From Otatea glauca (lineage: Eukaryota; Streptophyta; Magnoliopsida; Poales; Poaceae), in assembly GCA_036346275.1 (NCBI GenBank), contig CM070722.1, positions 60,053,524-60,117,523 on the forward strand: DNA of 64,000 bases, read 5' to 3'. This document shows, in pieces, positions 46,405 through 58,729 of the stretch; position 1 is the stretch's first letter; the number at the start of each line of letters is the position of its first letter. A program made the translations under genes and the position numbers. The notes beneath the pieces were generated by a model. The model saw nothing but the letters and a program-made list of their open reading frames with translations, was not told where the DNA came from and made no database searches.

Positions 46405-49234
46405 TGGTAAGTTCATAGTCTGTCCAGACTTTGTTTGTTTAGCTTGGCATCAGGCATCTATACCTGTCGCTGCTGGAGATGTTTTTGTATCTGTCTAGTC
46501 AAAGGGGACCATGACCTTATTAGGGTCAAAGCAACCTTGCTTTAATTGCCTTGCACACTTTCTTTTGGAAAAAAAAAGTTTCCCAGTATCCTAGGTGTTG
46601 TTCTCTTGTGAGAATGATAGTGGTTGGGACATGAACCTGAAAATGGACTGTGGCATGTGGGCATGAAAATCCCATGTTAATAGGCTTTTTGTTGATAGAA
46701 GTATTGTGTTGGACGAAAAACATGTATAGGATAATAACCCACCGTCAACAATGGCTTGGATTGGTCAATCAAACTGTCGAATTAATGTATGATATATAAC
46801 TGTGTGATGTTACACAATTAGGGAATAATAATTGGATGGTACATGTGAACAATCAGGTGATATTTGTTTACAACATGCAGTTGCATGTCCCTGAGTAATC
46901 AGATTTGCGCCTTCTAGGTGTTCACTCAAACAATAAGTTTGTATTATGTGACTATGTCAAATATTCGCTTGATCTTAGTGAGGTAAATGCTACACTAGGA
47001 GAAGGGAATAGCGTGCTGCTGCTGCGGTAGTAAATTCAAAGAAATCAATGAATAAAGAACTGAAAATGTGGCAATATAAGTCATGTAGCTGCTGGGCAGA
47101 GGAATTAACTCTTGAGTTGAATCAATTAGTAACTCTGGAAGGCCTATGAAACCATTTGCTTAAAAAGGTGTATGTACATATAGTCATGCAATAGCTGCTT
47201 AAAGCTTCTGCTTAATTGTAAAGTAGACGTATTTTGTCATGTAAAGTTGGCTAGTGGATTAGTGGATGAATTAGACGAATCTTATTGAACTTTGACCGTC
47301 TTACCCTGCAAAGATATATTCCTGTAACACCATGTAGAAACTGACATCTTCAAGCAAATGATAGGATCAATAGTACTGACAGAAGGAAAAATACATACAA
47401 ACAAGATTAAGATGTCTTGGGGTTATGCAAGTTACCATTTATACGATCTGTTCAAATTGAATTTTGTTAATCTATTTGCTGAACATACTTGTTGGCTTGT
47501 CCCCGTTATTGTTATGGTCTACACTAATACTAAATCAGGGAACAATTATAACAAAGAAAGTATCAGAGATTAGTTATCAGGAACATAGTAGGACAAAAGG
47601 GAATTTCCTCTAATGATTTTTTGCTTGTTTTAATATCCACATTTGTTCAGTTGAAACCGCATTTTCATGAGATATCTGGCAATAGCAGAAATCTCAACTA
47701 GCACTTCTGCTTCCTTACCTACTGTCCCAGGATCTCCTGTTACCTTTTCCTTTATGGTGCTTTTCTTTATGTCTTCATTTTAAATGTTTCTTAATGTAAA
47801 GTGTTAAGACTTAATTCTATGCTACATTGTAAACTTAATTATCAAGTGGTTGCCTCCTTTATACTGTCAGTGATTATGAAAGCTTGCAAACCTGGGTATC
47901 ATCCATGCACAGAGTCCACAAATTAGTAATGGGGATTGAAGGATTTTGGTCCAAGACCCCATCATCTCCTCCTGGCATCTGTAACTTTCATGAAAATTTT
48001 ATTCTTATCATAATATGCGTGTTATCCTACTAGTCAGTTCAGATTGTTTCGAGTTTCCTCGACCATCAAGAACCCAGGCCTGATCCAATCTTTCCTTTGA
48101 CCAAACAACTCGATTTGAGGGATTCTTATGATACAGTATATATATGGCGCTGCCTTTTAATTTACCAAAAAAAAGTCATGCTATAAGTGTAGAGTTTAGT
48201 ATCTGTTAGCCGACCAAAATCGGCCTTTGATGCCTGCCTTTGGTTATTTGTAATTAAATAAGTCTCCATAATCACAAGATGACATCTAATAATATCCATA
48301 GATGGTGGCTATGAGCTCCACAGCCTTCCAAGATTCTGTTAGTGCTGCTAGTATCTAGCCTTTTCCTCTTCTCCCACTAAGCACACAAAGCTCAATGTCA
48401 CCATCAGTTTGATCCAGAGCATCTTGAGCATGATCTTCCTTTGTTGGACTCTGCCTTGGTCCATTGAAATATTAGTCATTTAAAGTCCAAAAGACTTCTT
48501 GCAAAAATTTATTCCCAGTGAGAGAGAGCACCAATAATGGGAAAAGAAGATTTGAAGTACATGAATAATCGGTGTCTCCACAATGAAGACTGAAAAGATT
48601 AACTAATCGATAAAAGTAAACGGGAATAAGGGAATCTTTGTAAGTTTTCAATTAGGAAATTGATTGCTTGGTTGAGGACCTTGCGGTTTTTCTGCTTTAG
48701 TCCGTTGATATCACATAAGGGTAATAGATTACGTGATTGGTGGTAGGGAAAGAACAAGAGAAGGTATAAATTAAAGCCTATTCAAGGTAGTTAAATGTAT
48801 GTATAGCCAGCACTTTTCCCTGTGGGGTAGGAGGGTAGTTATGGGCTTAAGTTGGATGTTTCCATAGGTTTGTTGTTCTCTTGGGACCATGCATATATGT
48901 TCAGCATTGTTTGCGATGTTACACATATCTTATTTAGCTATGTGAAGTCTATAGATTGAGTACTGCTTTTGACGAATGCACCTGTCCATTTCATCCAAAA
49001 TTTGCTGCTCCTTGTGTCGACTTTCGAATGATGGGTGCCTTCTATTGTGTAGCATAGAGTTGATTGTTATAGGGGGACCAAGACTGCAATTTGAGACAAT
49101 CTTATTGTATTGCTCGTTGGTGCTAGTTAAACTAACAAACTTGAGATGCAATACCTCCCAACTTGCCTTTGGATGTATGAAATCCCTACCTCATATTTCT
49201 TTCCATTTTGAGTACTGTTGAATCATTCCCCTGC
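46405..49234. other. Long intergenic stretch without a recognisable gene
   Basis: Unique-looking, A/T-moderate DNA with only short ORFs and no splice-linked frames. No terminal repeats are visible. It could be introns or 3' parts of the damaged gene suggested by 46301-46404, or a non-coding transcript. Confidence 0.4.
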
Positions 49235-49246
49235 TGGCACCATATC

Positions 49247-49295
49247 TTTTTTGAAACGGATGGCAGGAGCTCTGTACATTCATTTCAGAGAGAAT
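49247..49295 (-). mobile_element. 49-bp LINE 3'-tail insertion
   Basis: The perfect 12-bp direct repeat TGGCACCATATC (49235-49246 and 49296-49307) flanks 49 bp. Read on minus, the insert contains AGAGCTCCTGCCATCCGTTT followed by CAAAAAA, the usual 3' end and A tail of a grass LINE. It is an extremely 5'-truncated retroposition. Confidence 0.75.
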
Positions 49296-49320
49296 TGGCA
49301 CCATATCGTATTCTGTCTAC

Positions 49321-50407
49321 TTTTTTTTTTGCAAGAAAAACGGTAGCGAAGAGCCCTAATGCAATAATATATCAATAAAGATTAATAATGTACAAAAAGA
49401 TACAGAAGGGAAGGGCAAAAAAACTATCCTAGCCACCGGGAGATATCAGAACCAACTTTCTTAGAAGCTTCAATTTTCAGCAAATCTATATCAATAAGGA
49501 TGGACCTCCGTCTAAACTTATTTGGGGGCACCCCATCAAAGATACACCGATTCCTCTGCAACCAAATATGCCAACATCCAAGAGTGATTAGTTCCTTGAA
49601 AAAGCTTCTTTCTCTGTTCTAGTAATTTTGCTTGTTGCACATACTTATAAGTCCCAAAGAAGTGTCGTAAACAATGTTGATCAAAACCCAACAATCCTTA
49701 CTAAAGTTGCAAGTGAAAAACAAGCGAAACCAACCTTCCTGACAATTCTGATCACAAAGAGCACACAATTCCGATTGAACAAAAAAATGCTTTTACCTTA
49801 GCATTGCTCTTGTATTTAGTTTCCCTTGCATTGGGATCCAAAGAAAAATTTTATGTTTCAACATGCATTTGTTTCTCCAAACCCATCTGTAGATAGGTGA
49901 AGATTGAGTGTTTCCTACAAAAACATTGTAAGCATTTGAAGTGCTGAAATAATTTGTCCCCCAAATGTATGACCAACAATCAGCATTATTAGTCAATTGA
50001 ACTTGATCCAGAATGTTTTCCAGTTCTAATTTCTGAGTAGCTATCGCTGAAGAGGTCTATTTTAGTTTGTGGAGATATTATCTGGAGCTAGAAAATTTTC
50101 AACTAAAATTGAAGGCCTAGTTGAGGAAAATCATGGTCTAAAACCGGGTTTAGCCATACATCATCCCAGAATAAGACTGTTTTTCCATTACCAATGGAAG
50201 GTCCGGCAATTATCTTGAAGAGATCCAATTGTTTGAGGACATCCCTCCACCAAAAGGACCCTTTTGAACCAGATCCAGATGGGACTGAGCTAGCATAATA
50301 TCTGTTCCAAAGAAACTTAACCCAAAGGATATCTATTCTATTGAAGAATTTGTGAAGAAATTTCAGCAGCAACATCTTGTTTTGTCTTTTTAGGTTTATG
50401 ATACTAA
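49321..50407 (-). pseudogene. LINE segment 4: RT C-terminus, zf-RVT and 3' end
   Basis: Two open pieces carry typical plant LINE C-terminal motifs: FLHKFFNRIDILWVKFLWN with GSFWWRDVLKQLDLF (50375-50103), and WSYIWGTNYFSTSNAYN with WVWRNKCMLKHKIFLWI (49996-49793), the zf-RVT region. The segment ends in the poly(T) run at 49321. Confidence 0.82.
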
Positions 50408-51386
50408 GGTCCTGTTTGTTTCGGCTTAGACTTTGTGGCTTTTAGCTTAAAGCTAGCTTTTTGGCTTAACGAGCTTTTAAGCCGTCTGCTTTTAAGCCAA
50501 GACATGCTGTTTGGTATCCTGGCTTTTTGATAGGTTGGATGGTGTAACCAGGGTTCACAAAACCGACGAAAACTGCGGTTTTCGAGCGTACCACTGCGGT
50601 TCGATATCCAAAACCGCTCGTTAAAACGTTTTAATTTAAATTTAAAAAAATCAAAAAGTTTGAAAAAAATTATGCGTTGAAAAACCGCGGTTTTCTCTCG
50701 AAAACTGTTTCTTAAAAACCGAGCGGTTTCTCGCGAAAAACAGAATGGTTTTCGATTTTTTTGATTTCTTAACCCTTCGGTTTCTGACGGTTTTCGAGCG
50801 ATTTTTCGAGCAGTTTTTGAATTTCAAACGACTTTTCGAAATTCGGTTTTGTGAACCCTGGATGTAGCTTATTGCTAGAAAGTTTGAAATACCCTTTAAA
50901 GTTGTAAGGACTTTTCTTATGTACTGATTTATCTAATACAAATGTTTTATACTTTTTTCACCGAATGTCGTATCGAAAAACATAGATTAATCTTGAGATC
51001 AAACATCATTCTGAGCATAATTATTTATTAACTTGATCCGGGTCGGTAGAGGAGAAAGGAGGCTGAGGACGGCGAAGGAGGGAGAAGGTCGAGGACGGCA
51101 GAGACTGGAGCGGCGGAGGGAGAAGGCATGTCGCACAGGGGAGCGAGAGAAGACGAGGAGAAATGAGGAGATGTGAGAAGGATTCTTGAGTTTATATATG
51201 ATGGTATTTGGTGGGTAATTTTGGAGACTTCCAGTGGCAAAGGGTTATTTCATCCCAAAAAAACCTAAAAAAACATCTTTCACCTGACTTTTGGTTTTTT
51301 TTAAGCCTGACTTAAAAGTCAGTCGTTTGTTTCGGCTTTGACTTTTCTTCTTTTAAACCAGTGAAAAAGCCGAAACAAATAGGGTC
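50408..51386. mobile_element. PIF/Harbinger-like element inserted in the LINE
   Basis: The termini GGTCCTGTTTGTTTCGGCTT and, inverted, GACCCTATTTGTTTCGGCTT match at 17 of 20 positions. TAA flanks both sides (50405-50407, 51387-51389). Subterminal DNA repeats AAGCC and GGCTTTTA words. The GC-rich middle (51040-51190) has no transposase. A hAT element sits inside (50549-50860). Confidence 0.82.
50549..50860. mobile_element. hAT-type element nested in the Harbinger element
   Basis: The 312-bp element starts CAGGGTTCACAAAACCGACG and ends CGGTTTTGTGAACCCTG. Flanking 8-mers GGTGTAAC and GATGTAGC match at 6 of 8. Same family as 26754-28163, with AAAACCG and GGTTTTCG words throughout. Confidence 0.82.
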
Positions 51387-51703
51387 TAAACCTACATGTT
51401 CTTCGGAAGACAAACCTTTTTTTCAAGCAACCAAACACGAGCCACCATGAACATAAGATTGACCCTTCCACAAAAAAGCATGTATGATTTTGTCCGACAA
51501 TTCTATTATTTCCACGGGCAACAAGAAGGTGCTCACGTAGTAGGTTGCAAAGATGACAGAACTGCATTAACCATGGTTAGTCTACCTCCTGAGGATAGGT
51601 AAATTGATTGCCACGCTGAAAGTGGCCTTTCAAAGCTTTCTACAATGCCCATGAAGCCTGAACCCTTGGCTTCACCGCACACAAGGGATGACCTAAATAA
51701 GTG
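51387..51703 (-). pseudogene. LINE segment 3: RT thumb-proximal region
   Basis: Reads GFMGIVESFERPLSAWQSIY and LSSGGRLTMVNAVLSSLQPT, the conserved LINE stretch that follows the RT palm. Bounded by the Harbinger element on the left and the copia-B LTR on the right. Confidence 0.85.
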
Positions 51704-52211
51704 TGAAGGACCAAGATGACGATCAGAGAGGGTGAATGATCCCAAATAAAAATTTTCCCTAATCAAAATGATCCAATCAAGCCCACAAACAAATCAATTA
51801 AAAGGAGCAAATGAGAAGAAGCAAGCTGCTCTGGATGGCCGGTGCTACCGCTGGAAGGCCGGTAGCACCAAAGGTCGGTAATACCGCACCAGGGGCAGTA
51901 GCACCGGGCCCAAGAATAGTTGAAGAACCAACACGAACTCTAAAAACAAATTTTGAGGAATCTTTTGATCGGCTAGGCAAAAACTCACGAAACTTGGTAG
52001 ATGTCTTCCTAAGGATGTCAGTAACTTATTCCAATCTTCAATCGCAAGAATTGATGTCAAAGTTATAACCTTTTTCACTTTGAAGGAAGAACACACCAAG
52101 TTTGAGCAAAACTCAAGAACTCGATCTAAGACTTGCTCGTGGGGTTTTGATGACCAAGAAGATCTTAAATGACCTCTCACATGTCACAGCAAGCTAGAAC
52201 ACAAGACCAAT
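51704..52211 (-). repeat. copia-B 3' LTR fragment
   Basis: Matches 53480-53987 closely (TGAAG, ATGACGATCAGAG, GCAAGCTGCTCTGGATGG, CATGTCACAGCAAGCTAGAA). Homology stops at ACACAAGACCAA, where gag sequence begins. Confidence 0.85.
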
Positions 52212-52239
52212 TTTCCTAACTTGTAGAAAGCTTCATTGA

Positions 52240-53424
52240 ACTGGTCATAGGAGGTACCTCGTCCGAGTCGCTGTAGAGCTCGAAGTCGCTGATGCCGTTG
52301 GCGTGAGCTATGAAGCACATTCCGGTGAAGTCGTCGTCGCTCTTGTTCTTCTCTTGCGGATCATCCTTGCCCTCGTCGCTCTAGGTCTCCGTATCGGAGA
52401 GGTTGATGTTGTCAAGTGCGGCAAGGACGCGATGGAAGAGCTTCTTATTCTTTGAGAAGTTACGGTACTTCTTCTCACGTGCCGGGTCGGGAGCTGGAGC
52501 CTTCTTATTGCGGTTCTTGTTGGTGTAGTCGTTTTTTCCCAAACCACCGGAGTCGTTCTTGCCTTTCTCCAGCTTGGGGCAGTTTGCTCGAATGTGGTTG
52601 AGGCCACCACACTCGAAGCAGGTGATCGTGTCACCTCTCTTCCTCTCTCTCACCCTCTTATATGAATGAGAGAATTTGCGAGCCAAAAGAGCAAGCTTAT
52701 TTTCTAGAAATTTTTCCAGTTGACATCGCTTAGCTTGCAAAGGGCGGAGAGGAAAAAACCAACAGAAGAATCAGAAGTGAATCGAGTGGAATCAGTGACC
52801 AAAGCCATCGACTAAGATTTCGTCTTGCGAGAGACGACGTCGATCTCATGAGTCTTAAGACGGGAATAAAGCCTGTCAAAGTCAATAAGTCGGTAGTGTA
52901 CTTGATGGTGGTCACCTTCATCTCCCAAACTCGAAGATCGAGCACGGTAAAGAAATATCGAGTATTATCTGAGTTAGGGTATATGCAACCTACTGCTCAG
53001 AGGTTGCTCAAAATCTTCGTAAAACGACCAAAGCACTCGTCAAAACTCTCACTAGCGTGTTGTTCAAATTTGTTGTAATCACGTTTGAATTGATCATATC
53101 TCACGGTCTTGATTTGGATGGTGCTCTCATGGTAAGCATCGAGGGTCACCCAAATCTAATAAGCAGAACGAAGGTGAGAAATCCTATCGTACTCACTGCG
53201 GCTAAGACCCTGTATGAGGATGTTCCTTGCCTTAGCGTTTGCCTCAACGTAGCCATATTACCGGCCATGATATTTTCATCGGCAGGAACCTCATACGAGA
53301 GTTTCACCTTCTGCCAAATCAGGAAGTCCTGGGTAGTGGTGTATGACTCCATTCGAGATTTCCAAAAAGGAGAATCAACTCTAGAAAAGATGGAAGGCTT
53401 GGTGGAATATTTGTCCGTCGTCAT
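52240..53424 (-). pseudogene. copia-B gag with CCHC zinc knuckle
   Basis: It starts MTTDKYSTKPSIFSRVDSPF (53424) and continues with ESYTTTQDFLIWQKVKLSYE. After frame changes RVWEMKVTTIKYTTDLLTL appears, then the zinc knuckle CFECGGLNHIRANC (about 52620-52580) and an acidic tail FELYSDSDEVPP. Three frames are needed, so it is broken. The knuckle's C-x2-C-x4-H-x4-C spacing is intact. Confidence 0.85.
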
Positions 53425-53479
53425 GGCTCTTGAGACCGGTCAAGATCTATGGAAGAGCAAAACTGGTTCTGATACCAAT

Positions 53480-55313
53480 TGAAGTACTGATATGACGATC
53501 AGAGGGGGGTGAATGATCCCAAATAAAATTTTCCCCCAATCAAAATGATCCAACCAAGCCTACAAACAAATCAATCAAAAGGAGCAAATGAGAAGAAGCA
53601 AGCTGCTCTGGATGGTCGATGCTACCGCTGGAAGGCCGGTAGCACCGAAGGTCGGTAGTACCGCACCAAGGGCAGTAGCATCGGGCTCAAGAACAGCTGA
53701 AGAACTAGCACGAACTCCAAAAGCAAATTTTGAGGAATCTTTTGATCAGGTGGACAAAAACTCACGAAACTTGGTAGATGTCTTCCTAAGGATATCAAGA
53801 ACTTATTCCAACCTTCAATCGCAAGGATTGACGTCAAAGTTCCAACCTTTTTCACTTTAAAGGAAGAGCACACCAAGTTTGAGCAAAACTCAAGAACTCG
53901 ATCTAAGACTTGCTCGTGGGGTTTTGATGATCAAGAAGATCTTAGATGACCTCCCACATGTCACAGCAAGCTAGAACACAAGACCAAAACTCCACAAACG
54001 CGATCTAAGAAGAATGATTCACTCAAGAGCACAAGATCGATTTCTTTGCAAGAAAGATGCATGGATTGCCTAGATGATTGGGATATGATCTGAAAAAGAT
54101 TCATCCATCAATCAACATCTTCGGCACAAGAAGCAAAAACATGTAGAAGGAGGGGAGGCAAATCCAAATTGCGTAAATGTAAATTGCAAGAATATAAATT
54201 GTGGAATTTAAAGCATAATGTAAATGCATAAAATAAATTCAGAGATGAGAAAATTAAACTTTCATTTCTAGAAGGGAGGTTTACAAAGCCATACAACAAA
54301 GTGGGCAAAAGCTCAAAGGAGCACACAAACCTCTAAAACCTTCAAGAGAAGGAAGGCTACCCCTCCCCCTCTATTTATACTACACTTGAGTCACCCTCTA
54401 CCCTTGGATGAGTTCCTTCTACCCTAAGGATCACCATTAAGGTCTAAGAATGACTCACTCACTCATACATGGGCTAATCCGAAACCCTCTAACATACCGG
54501 GTTTTTGCACGTTTTCCAAAGCATACTAACTAGATCTGCTACTCTATCACCTAGACCGCGATCCGACGGTCCTCCTTGATCCGAGCAGCTCCTAGTTAGC
54601 ATCTTATCCATTCCTTGTCTTCTCAGCTCGTAGCGACTCTGTCTCCGATATTCTTCCAGCAATCCTCGATCGTCTGGACTCCGGCGTACCTCGCCTGCTC
54701 CCGGTCATCCTTTGCCTCACTATGACCTGGCACCGTCGTCCTGCGACCAACGAAGATAAGAAATACCCATCGCATAGCAATGTTCAAAAAGATATGCAAT
54801 GAAACTCCCAAAATCACAATTTTTTGGAACATTTCCGCTCATAAGGGCCAGTGCTACCGCCCTCTGACCGATAGCACCACCCTTCATCCAAACCAGAAAA
54901 GAAGCTCTCTGAAATTTTCACACTGGGTATTTGGGCCGGTGCTACCGTTGACCCGATAGAACCAGACTACCATGGGCGGTAGCACCAGACCGCCAGAATG
55001 CACAAAAATGCATAATTCTGGAATTTTTACACCTCTCTTCGAGGCCGATGCTACCGCTCGGTTGGTAGCACCGGGCTGCCATAGCCGGTAGCACCGGACT
55101 GCTAGATCCCCCAAAAACACCCTCTCGGGTTTTTACACACCGCTCTGGGGGCTGGTGCTACCTCTCGCCCAGTAGCGCTGCAAATTCTAAACAGAGCTCA
55201 AATTGCTTCAAATTGAAAATCCAATTCAAAACAAACTCAAAACAGAGCATATCAAGCTCAAATTTGGTCAAATACTCATAACAAATATGGGTAAACCTCC
55301 ACATGGTCTTTCA
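53480..55313 (-). repeat. copia-B 5' LTR (1834 bp)
   Basis: On plus it begins TGAAGTACTGATATGACG and ends ATGGTCTTTCA. Clusters of GGTAGCACCG and variants occur at 53620-53690 and 54845-55175. The long LTR and these GC words match the older fragment at 5092-5485. Confidence 0.85.
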
Positions 55314-55964
55314 AAGTGAAAGGAAAGTCCTCGATTTTACAGCCCAGCATGCCAGCCACATCTATAGTATATTCGTGACACGTTTAGAGGAACAATGAAA
55401 GATTTTGAATAGTTCACTTTAAGTCTCATGGAGGATGCAAAACTTTGTAATATTCCTTTAAGAAACATAAATTATTTAGATCATGCTCTCATAATAATTA
55501 ATGTATCATCCGCTTATTGAAAGATTGGGAGGTCAGCGAAGGATGGATTACCATAGGCCAATGAAATCTGCCCCATGTTCAAAGCTTTCTTTAGAATGTC
55601 CTAAAGGAGATCAGCCACTAAACCAAACCGTAGTGGAGAAAGGGGTTCACCTTGTCTGACTCTTCTTTTACATTGAAAATATTTTCTTGGCACACCATTT
55701 AGGAGGACTTAAGAGGTGCCTGAATTAAGGATTTGTTTTGTCCAAGACAACCATTTTGTACCTGAACCTTTTGCTTGCATGATATTCAAAATCGCTTGAT
55801 GCTGATCATCAGTATCGAAAGCCTTCTCAAAGTCCCATTTTAGAACAAAGCAACGAGTTTCCTGCCCTTCTACAAGGGTGAATATACTCAACTGCCCAGG
55901 CGAAACCATCTTGGATGGTTCTAGTCTTGATAAAACCAAACTGATTTCTCTGAACTGGGTTATT
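55314..55964 (-). pseudogene. LINE segment 2: RT palm
   Basis: Contains FIKTRTIQDGFAWAVEYIH and CFVLKWDFEKAFDTDDQHQA, the RT motif that carries a catalytic Asp, then SGTKWLSWTKQILNSG. The copia target duplication AAGTG lies at 55314-55318. Confidence 0.85.
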
Positions 55965-57189
55965 CACTACTGCACACAGGCACATCACAGGCGGTTCGTA
56001 AGGCTCATCACAGACGGTTTTGCGAACCGTCAGTGAAAATGGTCATCACAGACGGTTCTAAATCAGAACCATCTGTGATATAGGTCTAATTCACAACCTT
56101 AATTGTCCAATTCATCATTTGACCTAATTTGCATCATCGAGCAATAAAAGGCAGCAAAGCAGTATAAAAAAATCAGAAGAAAACATTGAAGCATTTACAA
56201 GTTCAGAATATGAGAAAAATCAAAAGAAAACATTAAAGCATTATCACCTAGTACAGACACAAAAGAAGCATTGAGCATTCAACATATAATAGCTGCAAGA
56301 CATCAATCCTTGTGTGATATAATAAGTTTAATGTTGAATTCTAGATTCTATGAATTTTATGGTCTGTTATATACCACAAGCCTAGCAAACTAATCCTTAC
56401 AAAGAAATACAAATCCCAACATATTGACATAGCAAAAAGAGCGTCTAACAAGCTTAATGTTGAATTCTAGATTCGATTGATTATATGTTCGGCTATATAT
56501 CTCGGGCCTAGCAGACTAATCCATTGAAAAAAAATCCCATCCCAACATATTCTTAACATAGCAAAAAGATGATTTGTTACATATATTGCATTCAAAAATC
56601 AACTTGGGTAGCAGTGATCTAATGAGGCATTAGAGCTTGCTAAGCTATGTAGCCTGCATAGTTCAGCCCCTGCAATGCACTGCTAACATTTGGAAGGAAC
56701 TTCAATTCATATATCATACCATTAAGATGAACATAAAAGCAATTGAATAAAGCATAAGAAGAAATTGAATGAAATACTCAGTTTCCACACATGCAATTGG
56801 TTTCTAGTAATCAAATCAAACGAAGAAATTTTAGAACTTAGAAGTGATAAGTTGTGAAAGTCTAGGAACTATCACCAATAAAATAAAGCCAAGACATGTC
56901 ACTAGGAAAAAAAACATAATCACTAAGGCATTAAAAACAGGTCATGAACAATACAGTTTTCGCTATATATGTTTGACCTCTCATGAATCAAATAGCCACT
57001 CCATGAGAATCCTATATACAGGTCATGAACAATACAGTTTTGTTCAACCATCATGAATCACAAGAAAAATAACTAGCATCCATCACAATATCAAATGAAG
57101 TGAAACCCTAAAGCATCACAGTATCAAATGAAGCGAAACCCTAAAGCATCATAGTATCAAATGAAGCAAAATTAACTGGCATCCATCAC

Positions 57190-57655
57190 AGTTTTGGAGG
57201 AGGGTGCGCGGGGGAGGACTCACCGGAGGGGCAGCCGACGTGGGGGGAGACGAAGGAGGAAGGGGTGCGGGGGAGGACTTACTGGGAGGGGGAGTCGACA
57301 TGGGCAACATGAAGGGGGAGGGGGCCGCGAAGGGTGGAGGGGGCACCGACATGGGGGAGACAGCGAGGGGGAGGTCGCCACGGAGGAAGGATGGGAGACG
57401 CCAAGGGGGAGGACTCACTGGGAAGGGGAGTCAATGTGGGCGAGACGACGAGAGGGAGGGCGACGAGGACGGGGAGGGGGCCGCGGAGGGTGTAGGAGGC
57501 GCTGACGTGGGGGAGACGGCGAGGGGAAGGTCACCACGGAGGGGGGATGTGCGCCGCCATGGGGAAGACGTCGGGGGAGCTAGGGTTTGGGGCAAAGGAG
57601 CCGCTATGGTTTCGGGCAGAGAGAGGACAGAACGAGTGAACGACCGCATGCGATG
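57190..57655. repeat. G-rich GGGGGAGG block inside the CACTA element
   Basis: Imperfect repeats of GAGACGGCGAGGGGGAGGTC and GGGAGGACTCACTGGGAGGG spaced at roughly 60-120 bp. ORFs on both strands here are low complexity (Gly/Arg or Pro/Ser) and I do not regard them as genes. Confidence 0.6.
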
Positions 57656-57749
57656 AGAAGAAATAGGACCCACATCGCAGACGGTTCCAGTATAGAATCG
57701 TCTGCGATGTAACCTACCTCATATGAATAATGCACATAACGTTTCACAA

Positions 57750-57825
57750 GTGGTACTTAGCTCAATTGGCAAATGGCTTAGCTTGCGTACGGGAGGACTA
57801 GGGTTCAAATTCCAGGGAAACTGAT
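57750..57825 (+). other. tRNA-like sequence in the CACTA element
   Basis: An A-box-like TTAGCTCAATTGG (57757-57769) and a B-box-like GGTTCAAATTCC (57802-57813) lie 33 nt apart, as in a tRNA gene without a long variable arm. The anticodon region CTTGCGTACGGGAGG and the acceptor ends do not pair well, so it is a tRNA-derived relic rather than a working tRNA. It could still bind the pol III factor TFIIIC. Confidence 0.5.
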
Positions 57826-57934
57826 TTTTTTTGCGCATCATAGACGGTTTTCATATTGAACAGTCTAAGATGATATGCATCATAGACGGTTAAGTATTGG
57901 AACCGTCTGTGATGAGTAAATTTCTTAAATTTTC

Positions 57935-58640
57935 CTGAATTTAATTTTTTTACCCAAGTTAATTTTTTCTCAAGTTAATATTTCTAATGCTAGAATTTCC
58001 ATCTACTACAAAATTAATTTTTTAGCTCAAGTTAATTTTTTAACCTAAGTAATGTTTTTCTCAAGTTAACTTTTCTAATGCTAGAATTTCCATCTACTGA
58101 CAAATTAATTTTTTTAACTCAAATTAATTTCTTAATTTTTTAATATTTAATTTTTTCTCAAGTTAATATTTCTAATGCTAGAATTTCCATCTACTACAAA
58201 ATTAATTTTTTAACCTAAGTAAATTATTTTCTCAAGTTAATTTTTCTAATGCTAGAATTTCCATCTACTGCCAAATTAATATTTTAACTCAAGTTAATTT
58301 CTTAATTTTTTTACCCAAGTTAAATTTTTTTCTCAAGTTAATATTTCTAATGCTAGAATTTCCATCTACTACAAAATTAATTTTTTAGCTCTAGTTAATT
58401 TTTTTGCCAAGTTAATTTTTTAACATAAGTAATTTTTTTTCTCAATTTAATTTTTCTAATGCTAGAATTTCCATCTACTGGCAAATTAATTTTTTTAAAT
58501 CAAGTTAATTTCTTAATTTTTAATAGTTAATTTTTTTGTCAACTTAATATTTATAATGCTAGAATTTTCATCTACTACCAAATTAATTTTTTAGTTCAAG
58601 TTAATTTTTAAGCTCAAGTTCATACATCTCATTAATTACA
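57935..58640. repeat. A/T-rich tandem repeat in the CACTA element (about 7 units)
   Basis: AATGCTAGAATTTCCATCTA recurs at about 57985, 58077, 58173, 58248, 58345, 58457 and 58553, with periods of about 75-112 bp and AAGTTAATTTTT spacers. Confidence 0.85.
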
Positions 58641-58729
58641 ATACGCACATACATATCATTAATTATAACACATACATATGTCTCATTAACTATAATATAG
58701 GTACACTTAAAATAAACATGATGTCATCA

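Larger units (their letters stand above)
51704..55313 (-). mobile_element. Ty1/copia retrotransposon copia-B (internally deleted)
   Basis: It is flanked by AAGTG at 51699-51703 and 55314-55318. On minus: complete 5' LTR (55313-53480), a tRNA-iMet primer site next to it (TGGTATCAGAACC, 53478-53466), gag (53424 to about 52240), then directly a 508-bp piece of the 3' LTR (52211-51704). Pol, the polypurine tract and most of the 3' LTR are gone in one deletion with its junction at about 52211. The two LTR pieces are very similar by eye. It inserted into the LINE. Confidence 0.88.

Noticed and set aside
57194..57656. Gly/Arg-rich ORFs of 103 and 150 codons
   Set aside because: They arise from G-rich repeats in the CACTA element.
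57750..57825. A functional tRNA gene
   Set aside because: A and B boxes are present but the acceptor stem does not pair and the anticodon arm is poor.
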